Shown: in pieces, positions 1 to 12,157 of the stretch
Layout of the letters: every line of letters starts with the position of its first letter
How positions within the stretch are numbered: the stretch's first letter is position 1
Source of the DNA: Tubulanus polymorphus
Taxonomy: Eukaryota > Nemertea > Palaeonemertea > Tubulaniformes > Tubulanidae
Direction: 5' to 3'
Length of the DNA: 64,000 nucleotides
Assembly (NCBI RefSeq): GCF_964204645.1
Contig: NC_134034.1
Location: 1,892,072 to 1,956,071, forward strand
The notes under the pieces: model-generated
What the model saw: the letters and a program-made list of their open reading frames with translations, nothing else
Database searches by the model: none
What the model was told of the DNA's origin: nothing
Position numbers and translations under genes: made by a program

Positions 1-210
1 ACATTGTCGTCATAGGTATAAAAGTGGTAATTTTTAATGAAGTCATTGGGGGATTTATCGAGACAACCAGTCCATCTTTCTGTAAAGGTGCCTATGTATG
101 ATGTCATAGGGGGATTCATTGAGTCACCCATTTTTCTGAAAATCAGTACCATTTTTTGGTTTGTTTATGAGTCTACACACTAACGTACGATGTCATAGGG
201 GGATCAACGA
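1..210. repeat. Dispersed TGATGTCA-type minisatellite unit, partial array
   Basis: Degenerate units containing GATGTCATAGGGGGATT recur about every 60-90 bp. The array is cut by the window edge and ends near the ABCB6 stop codon. It belongs to the same family as the arrays at 6187, 24893, 36115, 39045, 47580, 50385, 56900 and 57880. Confidence 0.7.
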
Positions 211-229
211 AGGCAGCCATGATAGAAGA

Positions 230-3200
230 TTACGAATGATGATGATGATGATGAGGATGAGATTCGCTAGGAACTTCATCGACGACCTTGACCTCGTCGC
301 TGTTGTCTGCCTCCGATTCCGTCTGCTCCTGTTCCGATTGTTGTAATTTCCACATCGAATGATAGACGTCTTTACGCTCCAACAAATCTTCGTGTCTGAA
401 TAGAGAAAATAAAAAACCCGATATTCGAAGTCGATTCTATTTCGACGTCGGTGCTGCCCCCTGGTGGCTGTAGGTCAAAATACCCCATCAAGAATCCCCC
501 AGGAAAATTCGTGAAAAACTCACCCAGGAAAACTCCCCCCACAGAAGAATGTTCCAAATTTCCAATCAATTTTCAAAGGATTGTTTACATATCATCCTGT
601 CAAGTGTAATTCACAGGGTTTCATCCCTTCATGGTCTCATGTTGAAAAGGGAAAAGATCAGCCAGTTTTGAAATTCTAACAATAGGCCTATGTTTCCTGT
701 GTTTCCATGGCTAGGCACCATGATAGGGATAATTACCTGCAGGATTTCTACTTTGGGGGTTTGACATTCGTGGAATCTTTCTGAGAGATTTTTAGATTGG
801 TTATCAAAATCTACCGATGGCGGTAATAAATACTAACCGGCCGCGTTCGACGATGGCGCCCTCTTTCAGTACGAGTATCTGATTGGCGTGCACGATCGTC
901 GACAGTCGATGAGCGACGATGATCGTCGTGCGGTTCTCGCAGATTTTCGCCAGCGACGCCTGAATGTTACGTTCGGTCTGCGTGTCGAGAGCAGACGTCG
1001 CCTCGTCGAGTAGAATGATCGCCGGCGATTTCAGGATCGTCCGCGCGATCGCCACGCGCTGTTTCTCGCCGCCGCTCAATTTCAACCCTCTCTCTCCGAC
1101 CACCGTGTCGTATCCTGCGTTAGAGAGAGAAAATAACAAATAACAGATAACGCCCCCTATTAGCGATACAAACAACTTATACTACGGAAATGTTTACAGG
1201 GCTGCCAACCTTTTTGAAAAGTGCGATCGGTAACAATTGAATTTTTTTCAGTAACATTTCATTGAAACATGAGGAAAGTAACAAATACTGAAAATCAGGA
1301 GCATTTGGCAGCTCTGAACTTAAGACCAGTCTAAGATCATCTTAATTCTGGGATCATTCATTTATTACCTACGCATTAGGGGAGGGGTCAGTGTAATTGC
1401 GTACTGTAATGCTTACTGAATATGAAAAAATGGCCGATTTTGCGTACAGAGGGGGGTTGAAAAAGTCAAATTTCATGCGTACGTAATAAATGAATGATCC
1501 CTCTATAACTAATCTAACAACTTAAGACCAGTTTAAGCTGATTTTGGTTCCGTAACCAATCTAACATTTTACATTGTGGCCCCTACAGCCTATCTGAATG
1601 GACTGTCAAGCCGCCTGTGATGAGTGATAAAAGGGACCTCTGCAGTTGATAAGAAGAACTAACAACAAATTCTCTGCTCCAAGATGAACTTATAACCATT
1701 ACTACGCCCTCCGCAGTTGACAATATGAACTAATTAAAAACTTACTATCGGGGAATGCTAATATTTTCTGATGAATATCCGCGGCCTCGGCCGAACTCTC
1801 GACCTCGTCGTCGCCGGCGCCGACGCGTCCATAGCGTATGTTATAACGGATATTATCATTGAACAGTACGGTATCCTGCGGCACGACGCCGATACTCTGT
1901 CTCAACGAGTGTTGCGTAACCTAGCAGATAAAACAAAACTAACAGTACGAATTTATATCGGGGAGTATCCTCGCTTGCCAGGGTTCGATCGCCCCCCCCC
2001 CCCGCGAAAGCTCACAAATATCAACGGGCATTGTTACGCGTAACTAACCTTCGATATATTTTGCCCGTCGAATAAAATGGCGCCCGATTTTATATCGTAG
2101 AATCTGAACAGCAGACGGATGATGGTCGATTTGCCGGCGCCGGACGGACCGACGAGAGCGTACGTCTGCCCGGGCGGAACCGTGAACGATATATCCTTCA
2201 ATATCGGTTTACTGTAAAAAATTACACAACCATCGTGATTAAAACATCGACCCGATTTTGGGTAACAACCCGATTTTACTTTGACCCTCACTACAGGGTG
2301 TCTTCTCATTAAATCATATTCTGTTAAAATCCAATGTAATAGTGCGTATTATTCGGAAATTAACTTAGAAATCAATGTTGACCCAATATTGGGCAACAAT
2401 CCGATTTTACTTCGACCCTCACCTCGGGTTGTAATGGAAGTTGACGTTTTTGAATTGGATTTGACCTTCGGTTATGGTTAGAGGTCGCGCGTCATCATCG
2501 TCGACTATTTCCTGTTTCTCTTTCATCAAATCGAACATGTTCTCCATATCGATAAACGATTGTTGTAAAACTCTGCAAAAAAAAACCGAAAAATTTCATA
2601 ATGTCTTCATATCGGCCATCTTGAATTGATAAAGAGTTACTGCAGGCATCACCAGATGGCGTGACTAACAGTCAGTATATGACGGTGAAAAATTACAAAT
2701 GTGAATGAATCACATTTAAACTAGCAACACCTGGTGGATCCTCACTTGCTATAGGAGGAATCTCTATTGCCGCAGTAGTTGATGTCCTACTGCACACCAA
2801 TGACACCTGGTGGATCCTCACTTGCAATAGGAGGAATCTCTATTGCTGCAGTAGTTGATGTCCTACTGCACACTAACGACACCTGGCGATCCACACTTGC
2901 CACAAGATAAATAATCTTCTATTGCCGCATTAGTTCATTCTTCACACTAGTGACACCTGGTGGATTATCTAGCACACTCTATTTTCACAGTTACGTAGCT
3001 AGGCGACAACCCGATTAATTATACAACAATTCTTACCGATAGAATGTTCCGAAGAAGTTAAGCGGTCCGTAAAGCTGCACGACGTACGTAGCGAACAACA
3101 CGAAATCTCCAACAGTAAAACGATCGCCGTCGACGATATACGACGCCATTAACAACGAACCGGCTAAAAATCCACACGTTATAATCACATTCTGTAGAGT

Positions 3201-6200
3201 ATTTAACAGATTCAACGATGCGGTCGTGATCCATTCAGCTTCCTAGAGAAGAAGAAATCGTTTTTAGAATATTTTTGAAATCGAAATCAGGCCTCGGTGT
3301 CAGGCCTATCTCCTGTGTACGAGACTTCGGACTGGACCTCCAGTCAATGAGACCACACTCCAGATCTTACCCATCCTCTGACTCCATCCACTCTATGAGA
3401 CTTGACCTCCAGTCTTTGAGACCTCCTATCTATGAGACTGGTACTTCATTGTGATACCAGTCCTACAATTTGTAAGACCAGACCTCCAGTCTATGTGACT
3501 GACCCTCAAGTCTATGAGGCTGACCCTCCAGTCTATGAGGCTGACCCTCAAGTCTATGAGGCTGACCCTCCAGTCTATGAGGCTGACCCTCCAGTCTATG
3601 AGGCTGACCCTCCAGTCTATGAGGCTGACCCTCCAGTCTATGAGGCTGACCCTCCAGTCTATGTGACTGACCCTCAAGTCTATGAGACCATACTTCAGCC
3701 TATGAGACCAGACTCCAATGTATGACGCTGGACCTCCCATCTTTAAGACCAGACCTCAAGTCTATGAGACCGGCTCACGAGACTCACCTGATATTTAGCG
3801 ATTGATTCCGCGTAACGATTCACTTCAAACTTTTCGGCCCCGTAATATTTCACGGTTTCGAAGTTGATCAATGAATCGACACCGCGAGCGTTCCGTTCGT
3901 TGTCCAATTTATTCATCGTACGACGGTACTTTGTCCTCCACTCGGTCACCGCGATCGTTGCCACTGGAAACCGATGCAACAATCGAAAACCGTTAAGCAA
4001 TCAGAGATCCAACAACAAAATCGGACAAGAAAATATCAATCTTTCTAACCGTATGGGTCTAAAATCAGGGTACTGTGTATACCTCAGACAAACTAGACCG
4101 ATTAATTTTTCTCTGAGATTTTAGAGCAATAAGATGAATGGTTATCACGAGTAAGAAAATTTGTTATGTATCTTAAGGTGGGGGCACCCTGTCAGGGGTA
4201 AGTGTAGTTAGTTACCTAAACGTTGGTGGTAAGCTTTTATAATCGTATGGGCTTATGTGGGCGTTAATATTTCACCATGTTTGACAGGTGATGCCATCTT
4301 ATATTAGTGATAAGAACTAATTACCGGGTACTAATAACATCAATTCACAGTGATATCACCGATTTATACACCGCACTTGTAGACGCACTGAAAGGCTTCG
4401 ATGAATTAGAATTGAAAGATTTACAACTTACGAAGATAGAGGAACATCGTGAGGAATACAATCAGACCGAACCAGCCGTTGAACGTCGTTATGAAATACA
4501 CGATAGCGATTATGATATCTACGATCGTCGGGCCGATATTAAACACCATCGTACTGAAAATAATACAGAGAAATACAGAAAAACTACCCTCAACGAAACA
4601 CGCTCCTAAATCGCTCCTTTGTGGAGCAGGGGCAGATCCAGGGGCTGGTTGCGTAGTCATGGCTTAGACTTGAGACCAGTCTAAGACCAACATAGTTCTA
4701 TAGCCAATCTAACAACTGAAGACCAGTCTTTAGTTTTGAGACCACTTTTGAACTTAAGTCACGACTGTGCAACTGGCCCCAGGGGACTTTTGAGACTTGA
4801 ACGAGCCCATCAAATATGTTTTGAGCGCCCCGTTTAATTTTGTTAACAAACAAAAAAAAAAAATTGGCGCATTTCAGAGCGGATGTACGCTTAACCTCTT
4901 CACTACCGCAGATAATGTAACCTATCTCACCAGGATTCGAACCCAATGGCATCAATCAATTCAAATAAAATCGGTATTAGAGGCTGTTAGCATTACTAAT
5001 CCTCCACCTATGAGTAAAAATTGGAACTAAGTTGAGGCAGACAAGTCTATAGTACGGCTACACACCAGCAGTGCAATGGCTCACCACACCAGCAATTGTA
5101 GTAAATGGCGACGTAAATATACGTCGCGCATGGTGAGAGAAGAGGTTAATATTCAATACGAAAAGATAGGCCTATTAGCAGACGACCGCCCTAATTCTAC
5201 CCTCGATGAAGACTTACTTGAGAACTTGATTGATGCTGCTCGTGCCGCGGTCCATAACACGCAAAACTTCACCGGTTTTCCGGCTCAGATGCCAACTCAA
5301 CGACAATCTAAACGCACGAAAAAACATTCCACGCGTTGAAACAATCGAAGCATTTGATCGTAAAATAATAAAAATTGCTTAGGGTATAAACACGCGTCGA
5401 ACCCTACCCGTGTAGATGGTCGAATAACTTCGTTTCGATCCCCTTCGTCGTGTATTGTTGAACGCGTATCCATAGAAACGTGCGCAGATTATTCAACAGA
5501 CCCATCGAACCTGAAACAGATCGCGGCGATATCTTGAAATTTCAAACGTCGATTATTTCTATCAAAGAATTTAGAATTTGAGCATTTTCTAAATTGGGCC
5601 ATTTAAAATTTTTCAATATCAAGATTTGAAAATTTCCTATTTTGAAATTTCAAAGCGATTGGACTTACCAAATCCTCCACCTTGTAGGAACCTCAACGCG
5701 ACGTAGATGAGAACTAGATCCCAGCGGAACAGTAATGTCTGCTTCGGTTTAGGCGTCAAACTATCAACTGTGAAATCAATCAAATTCATCGATCAATCAA
5801 TCAAAAGAAACTCATGAATCAAATCACTCAAACTCAGAAATCAAACTCATAATTAAAATCACTCGAACTTATAAATCAAATTGATCGCACAAAAAGGCCT
5901 AAATGAATCAAATTTCTAGGAAATTGAATCGAGAAATTGAATCTTGCCGATTTGTTTGTAGTAGATGGGTACGAGTAGATTGACGCCGCGTCCGGCTATC
6001 AGAACTATCAAACAGAATATCACTCGAAGCTGAAGTAAAATGCTTCCCTTCGGCCAAATGAAAGGAAATATCATTTTGAATTTCGAGATTATTCCCGCCC
6101 ATGTTGACTGCCTTTGCTGTTCCTCGGCTTCGTTCAACAAAGCCTGAAATAAACAAACGAATCAAACAGAATTCAATGAGTTCTGTAACTGATGTCTGCC

Positions 6201-8834
6201 TCCATAAATCCCCCTATGACATCATCAAATTGTCTACAAGTGATTTGCTTTATGGATACTTCTAGAAAAGATGTCTGCCTCCATAAATCCCCCTATGACA
6301 AGTGATTTGATCTATAGAGACTTCTAAAGAAGATGGCGGCCTGCATAGATCTCCCTAACACATCATCAAATTCTCGCAAAGCGATTCGATCTAGAGATAC
6401 TTCCAGAATAAATTGATGCCACCATCAATCCCCCTATGACATCATTCGATGCTATCAGTTAGATGGATCAATTCACTTGTCGCTTTTGATGATGTCATCA
6501 TACACAAGGGGCTTGTATTAGAAGTTTGGGGTGAATGGTAGTCAGTAACCTGACTGTGGTTTAGTTTCACGATCGGATATTTTCACGGAATAGTAGCTTA
6601 GATCATCCAATATCCCTGTGATGTCATGGGGGGATTTATAAAGGTAGCCATCTTCTCTGAAAGGGTCTATCAATCAATTTGATGATGTCATAGGGCGATT
6701 TATGGAGGCATATCTTTCCTAAAAGTGTTTATCGATCAAATCACTGGGCAACTCAATGATGTCACCGGGAGATTTATGGAGGCAGACATCTTTTCTAGAA
6801 GTTTCACATGATGATGTCATAGGGGGATTTATGAAGGCAACCATCTTTTCTAGAAGCATCTATCCGATCAAATTACTGGTAATCAATTTGATGATGTCAT
6901 AGGGGGATATATGGAGACAGACATCTTTTTTAGAAGTGTCACATGATGATGTCATAGGGGGATTTATGAAGGCAGCCATCTTTTCTAGAAGCGTCTATAT
7001 CAGATCAAATTACTGGTAATCAATTTGATGATGTCATAGGGGGATTTATGGAGACAGACATCTTTTTTAGAAGTGTCATTTGATGATGTCATAGGGGGAT
7101 TTATGAAGGCAGCCATCTTTTCTAGAAGCGTCTATCAGATCAAATTACTGGTAATCAATTTGATGATGTCATAGGGGGATTTATGGAGGTAGTTATCTAA
7201 ATTGATGGTTCATAGGATTGAAGACAGCGACCTATTATTAGCTTTATTTACCTCTGCTTGTTCCTCATCAGCATTTATAAGCAATCTGAGTTGATGTAAA
7301 GGTAAAGCAGGAGCCTTTATTCCTAACACAAACAAACTGAAAGTGCTGATATAACGCACCAGCCACAACCCGAATTCAATCCTGTGAGATGATCTGAAAT
7401 CGAGAATGAGAAAAAATTTGAATTTACACGTTAAGCTAAGCATACATCGACAAAGCGACCGGAGACAACTAGTTGCTAGTGAGCGAGTACCCCGATCAGA
7501 TCGAAAATTTAATGAAAACCAGCAACTGCGTGGCTCATGCCGGTCGCTAGGTCCGTAGCGCACACATCGACAGCAACTGAGATGTGTTTTAGCAAATATT
7601 CTTGAGGGCATCACAAGTCACGTGACAAATAGCTTTGTTTTAGTAAGTTACAACTATGTGTTGTTGATTATGGAGCGCTCACATCGACGGATATGAGAGC
7701 AACTGAGTACAACTAGTTGCTCAAAAGTAGAACATGAGCAACTGGGTAGAACTGGAGATAGATGGACGCTAACCAATCGTAAGCTCGCTCACATCGACAA
7801 ATTCGAGCAACTGATTGTATCCAGCCAGTTGCTCTCATGCGCCGAAAACTGCCCGGCAACTAGTTGTCTCCAGTTACTTCGCCGATGTACGCTAGGCTTT
7901 AGATTTTATCACAGTCGCTCAGAAGTTGATTTAAGATAACCGGCGGATGAATTACATAGTATTCACAATGGACTCTTAATTGTCACTATGTCAACTATCC
8001 ACTTATTGTTTCTAACCAACTTTTGACCAACTGGACCCCGGCCAGTAACTATTCAGTAACCTGTCTGTGGTTCAGTTTCATGATCGTATATTTTCACAAA
8101 CCACAAGCCCATCCGATTTTAAAAAGCTTACCACCAATGATTAGGTAACTAACTATAACCAGTAACGAGACTGTTTTTAGTCAGTAACTGGACTACGGAA
8201 CTGCAGTTTAGTCAGTGAATGCCTTGATCTAAAGAGCGGCCATATAGAACAATGTTTCCAACAAAATCGGTCAAAATCTCACATAATCCAATATCTCCAT
8301 TTTGATGCGGAATAGGCAGAGCTGAACTTACCCTTTAATATCCCACCACCAGAGGTCGCTGTTCCAGCTGACGAATGCCACATTCTCCGATAAGAACGCC
8401 GCGCCCCAGAAGACGAGTAAAACGAGCCCGTGCCCGCGGGTCGGTATCGTCGGCAACAACCAGCGCCGCTCTTTAAAAACCAAACAAATCGACACGGTCC
8501 AAGCGGCCGTGCGTAAACAAGCGCGCGCGATCTCGAACCCGTAAACAGTTCCGGCGTGGAGTTCAGAGACGTCCATAATCACCCGCACGACGCTCTCGAC
8601 GGCCATCACACCGGCCAGCGCCATCTGCAGGACGAACCATGCGTTCACGCGTAATAAACGTTCGTCGACGCGGTTGCCGTACTTCCGATAGAACCCGAGT
8701 TCGGCGACTCCACACGCGACCACGAACACGAACAGCACGCCCGCCGATATCGTTTCAATAAAACACGGAGCGAATCCTTCGCGCAGCCACGGAGTGGTCA
8801 AATTCGCATCCGTCGGACAGTACAACTTCAACAT
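230..8834 (-). CDS. ABCB6: ABCB6, half-type ABC transporter, complete 14-exon gene
   Basis: Exons (transcript order): 8332-8834, 7252-7393, 5948-6143, 5669-5767, 5408-5510, 5218-5307, 4432-4553, 3788-3963, 3037-3242, 2423-2572, 2049-2211, 1746-1920, 838-1114, 230-395. They total 2568 nt (855 aa plus stop) with all phases consistent; human ABCB6 is about 842 aa. Exon 1 encodes the extra N-terminal membrane domain (TMD0), ending in the family-typical SWNSDLWWW. Exons 3-9 encode the six-helix ABC membrane domain. The nucleotide-binding domain shows Walker [10 protein letters not shown] near residues 617-625, signature LSGGE near 721-725, Walker B ILLDE near 742-746 and the H-loop AHRLS near 776. 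The family is linked to porphyrin and heavy-metal transport in mitochondrial, lysosomal and plasma membranes. Intron 3 uses a GC donor. The start is the ATG at 8834, preceded by no in-frame ATG. The C-terminus carries a histidine run. Very confident. Confidence 0.96.
1350..1502. mobile_element. Palindromic MITE, copy 1 (GGGATCATTCATTTATTAC termini)
   Basis: Begins GGGATCATTCATTTATTAC and ends with the inverted complement GTAATAAATGAATGATCCC, about 150 bp, with no coding capacity. It lies in ABCB6 intron 12. A second copy is at 10973-11139, sharing the interior (GCGTACTGTAATGCTTA, ATGGCCGATTTTGCGTACAG). Two independent copies with matching inverted ends support a MITE. Confidence 0.85.
2700..2960. 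repeat. Dispersed repeat with GACACCTGGTGGATCCTCACT core, tandem units
   Basis: About three tandem units of roughly 85 bp in ABCB6 intron 9. Related arrays, in either orientation, lie at 16205-16300, 31425-31465, 32690-32935, 44840-45095 and 50930-51235. Non-coding. Confidence 0.75.
3470..3780. repeat. 21-bp minisatellite in ABCB6 intron 8
   Basis: Unit CTATGAGGCTGACCCTCCAGT, repeated perfectly over the centre and degenerate at both ends. Because 21 is a multiple of three, it stays open on both strands and mimics a coding repeat. It sits wholly inside an intron. Confidence 0.9.
4641..4780. mobile_element. Palindromic MITE, GGGGCYGGTTGC termini, copy 1 (140 bp)
   Basis: Starts GGGGCTGGTTGCGTAGTCAT and ends GACTGTGCAACTGGCCCC, an inverted match. 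It is 140 bp and lies in ABCB6 intron 6. A same-length copy is at 26651-26790, and a longer relative at 57168-57460. Confidence 0.85.
6187..7200. repeat. Large array of the dispersed TGATGATGTCATAGGGGGATT minisatellite
   Basis: About twelve units of roughly 80-95 bp fill much of ABCB6 intron 2. They appear in both orientations: the first part reads CCCCTATGACATCATC, the later part GATGATGTCATAGGGGGATT. Each unit usually carries an ACATCTTTTCTAGAAGTGTC segment. A fragment of other intergenic-type repeat (6500-6600) separates the two orientations. Confidence 0.85.
7431..7901. mobile_element. Terminal-inverted-repeat element in ABCB6 intron 1 (about 470 bp)
   Basis: The left end TTAAGCTAAGCATACATCGA and the inverted right end TAAAGCCTAGCGTACATCGG match over about 45 bp, including GGAGACAACTAGTTGC. 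The interior repeats CAACTAGTTGC and GAGCAACTG. It has no open reading frame of note and is probably a non-autonomous DNA transposon. Confidence 0.75.
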
Positions 8835-9228
8835 TTTTCTAAACAAAAAAGGGGCGAGACCAATTTAGTTCCAAGAAACCAGCAAATATCTGACAACGTT
8901 TTCTGGCCTGATTTTAAGATCAAAGTACAATTACAACAGATAAGCTTCTCGGGGCATTAATTGGGTCGCAGATTTTTATTTTTTTACGTAAAGATCAACG
9001 ACCTTCAGTCTGTCGGTGAGTCGGCAAATCTATATTGAATTTGAATAAAGTCTGCTTTGAATTTGAATAAAGCGAATTGGATTTATTACGGTACGGAATT
9101 CGGACCGGACTGAAATAGCGGTCGTTCGGTTGAATCAATCATCAGTCGTTCGCTCAGTTGATCCTGGTAGTAGGCGTCGTCGGTTTCTGTCTGGTGTGTC
9201 ACTTCACAACGAGTTCTAAAAGTCCACG
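8835..9228. promoter_or_regulatory. Shared intergenic promoter region of ABCB6 and acyl-CoA-binding protein
   Basis: Only 394 bp separate the start codons of two divergently transcribed genes. The interval must hold both 5' UTRs and both core promoters, unless leader exons lie further out. No TATA box at a convincing position and no recognisable repeat were seen. Bidirectional-promoter function is inferred from geometry alone. Confidence 0.55.
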
Positions 9229-11412
9229 ATGTCTGAGGTGAGGCAAAATTTACTCCATTCGATTTTTGCCGTTTTCTGAACGATTACGCATCAGTTGTCA
9301 CGTGTCGATTCGTTAGATTTTGGTCGTTTCCGAAGCGAAAAATGAAAAATCCGATTTTTTCCCTGCTAATTAACGCACGAAACCTATCCGTGTTTTCGAC
9401 AATTTTACGGTTCCGACGCCGGTCGAGAATTCGATGAATTAATTTATGTCAACCAATTTTAAACCGGTCACAGAGGCCAATGAGTCTCGTATTTGAAGTT
9501 TCGATATGAGAATACTAACTTTAGATCATCCAATATCCCGGGTACTAAAGGCCTGAACCTGTGGATTGGAATGAATGATTCGAGCTTACTACACCTCCAA
9601 ACTTCAAACACGGGCCCCGTCATATGTCAAGGTAGATACGATATAAAGATCGAACAATGATGGTATCTCAGTAGGTAGCTTGATTTAACTAGCCTGCTAC
9701 AACTACTGCTAGAGCAAGAAATAATTATAGTGATCAAAACCTCCAGCTGATGATTCTGTAATCAGGCTTATTAGTTAATTGATGAGCTAATTAGTTTCAT
9801 GTTGGGCGGCGTGATACAAATCATGTATACCTCATATGGAATTAAGTCCAAAGGTAATAATACTCAACAAGTTCTTTCATGACATATAGCAATTGATAAG
9901 ATAGGGATAGTGATATATCTAAGTTTGATAAACTACCTGAACTTTCAGTGACAACACTACAGGTCCGATAAATGTCCTTATAAACAGTGTGGATCCAGGT
10001 GGGTACCGAAGATTCTGGAATACCGTCGAGCTTTGTCAGCACCCCTGGAATCCATTCCATGGATTTGACGTAACTAAAATTGCCCTCATTTGGCATGATT
10101 TGGCGTAGTTTGATGTTAAGTGCCCTTCCCCATAATAGTGAGTGCCCTTATACAATTTGGAACCCACTCGAGATAGAGCCCTGGATCCGCTTTCGATAAA
10201 ACGCTTTGTTACACACTTTTTAGAATCTCTCATGTGACTTGTTTGGTTAAACATGTGTATCTTTATAGGGAGCGTCCAGAAATTACTTACCTCAAAATCT
10301 CCCGTTTTTCTGACCCCCCTCCCCCCGTGTACCACCTTTGTTCCAAATTCACTGATCCCCCCTCATAGGTACGTACCATGGTACCCATGACCACACCCCC
10401 CCCCCAAATTATATTGATGCAAAGAACACAAATCGAAACAATTTAAAAAATATCAATACCTGATTCCAACAAGTGCGTGTAAGATCGATACCGGAACCTG
10501 GTAATGGGGAATTCCCAGTTGAAGTCTACTACAAGTCACTTGAACAAGTCACTAAAAGCCGATAAAACACCAGTATCGGCTATTTTCATTTGAGTTTGGT
10601 GCATAAAGTACGTACCAAAATTGACCCCTCCCTCAAAGTATGTACTTTTTTTGCTGACACACTCCCCCATGTACCACTTTGTACCAAAATTCAGTAACTT
10701 CCCTCCCCCAATTAGAGTTACGTAATTTTAGGACGCGCCCTTAGCTACTTCATGTGCGAGTCAGTCGAGTGCAATCGAAGTTGTGATTGTTTTGTTTTTG
10801 TTTATTGTAGGCATTCCTTAAAGCAGCGGAGGAAGTAAAGAATTTAGCGAGTGAACCGAATGATCAGGAGAAATTGTATATATACGCTCGTTTCAAACAA
10901 GTTAATGTAGGAGACTGCAATACTTGTGAGTATCGAATAAAATAAACTGCCTTCACCCTATCCATCTAATTAGGGGTCATTCATTTATTACGTACGCATT
11001 AGAGGAGGGGGGAGGGGTCAGTGCAATTGCGTACTGTAATGCTTAATGTATACGAAAAAATGGCCGATTTTGCGTACAGAGGGGGAGGGGGGGTTGAAAA
11101 ATTCAAATTTTATGCGTACGCAATTAATGAATGATCCCTTATGACTGTCAATATTATTCACTTATCAAATCTTCGTGTTTTGTAGCTCGCCCGGGAATGT
11201 TAGATTTCGCTGGTAAAGCTAAGTGGGACGCTTGGGACGCTTTGAAAGGTTGCCATTGATAATCAATAACCTCGCAATTAATCAAAATCAACAGCGTTTC
11301 TAAATGTTTTTATTTGATTATCTTTATTTTTGTAGGTATGACCAAGGAGACCGCCGAACAAGAATATATAAAAAAAGTAGAAGAATTGAAGGCCGCCTAT
11401 GGGATGAAGTAA
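9229..11412 (+). CDS. DBI: Acyl-CoA-binding protein (diazepam-binding inhibitor), complete, 4 exons
   Basis: Exons 9229-9237, 10811-10925, 11186-11248 and 11336-11412 total 264 nt and encode 87 aa, the standard length of single-domain ACBP. The first coding exon holds only ATG TCT GAG before a GTGAGG donor. The protein is a small cytosolic four-helix bundle that binds medium- and long-chain acyl-CoA esters and carries them between pathways. The conserved ligand contacts are visible: Tyr28 and Lys32 in YARFKQ, Lys54 in GKAKWDAW and Tyr73 in [10 protein letters not shown]. The VGD and RPGMLDF signatures are also present. An AATAAA lies about 250 bp after the stop. Introns 1 and 2 carry palindromic transposon-like elements (10267-10742, 10973-11139). 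Very confident. Confidence 0.96.
10267..10742. mobile_element. MITE-like element in ACBP intron 1 (about 475 bp)
   Basis: The left end AGGGAGCGTCCAGAAATTAC pairs with the inverted right end AGGGCGCGTCCTAAAATTAC. The interior has several partial copies of GTACCAAAATTGACCCCTCC-type sequence. Non-coding. Confidence 0.65.
10973..11139. mobile_element. Palindromic MITE, copy 2 (GGGRTCATTCATTTATTAC termini)
   Basis: Second copy of the element at 1350-1502, here in ACBP intron 2. Inverted ends GGGGTCATTCATTTATTACG and TTAATGAATGATCCC flank the shared interior GTACTGTAATGCTTA. Slightly expanded G-rich stretches differ from copy 1. Confidence 0.85.
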
Positions 11413-11658
11413 TCGACCCTCACTCGCCACAGCGTGTTTCACGGACCGGGCACCGGTCTTTACATGGATCAACGAAGCACTTACTCTGGCATGTGAGGCG
11501 GAGTTGTATACGATCAAAGAATTGCTCACATCCGACCTAATTAAATCATGCATTCTACGTGTTAATTGAAATTAAGAATCTATGAATGTTTCGAATTTTT
11601 ATTTGTTTCTCTTTTGTTCGAAATTTTTTAATTATTTCCTTCGATGGGGCCAGAGTAA

Positions 11659-11664
11659 AATAAA
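11659..11664 (+). terminator. Poly(A) signal AATAAA of acyl-CoA-binding protein gene
   Basis: A canonical AATAAA about 250 bp after the stop at 11412, on the coding strand, in AT-rich 3' flank. The cleavage site was not determined. Confidence 0.55.
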
Positions 11665-11884
11665 GTAGATCACAGCAGTATGTCAATATATTTCTGTAAA
11701 CCACAGAGTTTTCTCTCGAATTATTGTTTATCCGTCTGCTTCTAAGGATTAAGTAGCTGATTGATCAATGAGTGAGCCGATGATAGTACTACAGTGGAAC
11801 CTCGTTAGTACGATATCTTATTGAGTTTTACATTAAAATTTCCGTCAACAATTCAAGGTTTATAATAAATACTGTTCACCTGTT

Positions 11885-12157
11885 GCACTAAAGGTTCTGG
11901 TTACTGAAATTTCTACTCGCTGAACAATGAACGTGAATTGATGAGTAAATATGGCCTAAATGTCTACCAGTTTCACATTACTGCGCGTACTGACAGACGA
12001 ATCAATGATAAGCGATATATCTGCCAAAAATCGATCCCACACAAAAAAAAATAGCCACCAATACTGTCCACTGCTACATTTAAGGTTCTGGTTCCTGAAA
12101 TTTCTGCTCGATGAACAAACGTCGTGAATCGATGGGCAAATAAATGTCCACCAGTTC
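11885..12157. repeat. Duplicated segment of about 75 bp flanking the large satellite element
   Basis: The block starting AAGGTTCTGGTTACTGAAAT near 11889 recurs, diverged, near 12081 (AAGGTTCTGGTTCCTGAAAT). Both continue to a CTACCAGTTTC / CACCAGTTCC tail. Nothing coding is seen in 11413-12148 beyond the ACBP 3' flank. Confidence 0.6.

Noticed and set aside
4865..4965. Possible tRNA or SINE from GGATTCGAACCC and a nearby A-box-like GAAGAGGTTAAGCG
   Set aside because: The two boxes are in the wrong order on the minus strand, and no A box is placed correctly on the plus strand.
5054..5339. Plus-strand ORF of about 87 codons as a separate gene
   Set aside because: It is antisense to ABCB6 exon 6 (5218-5307), whose minus-strand reading [22 protein letters not shown] matches the family and fits the phases.
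9470..9630. Weak inverted repeat (CGTATTTGAAGTTT with AAACTTCAAACACG) in ACBP intron 1
   Set aside because: Arms are short and imperfect, and no second copy with clear ends was found.
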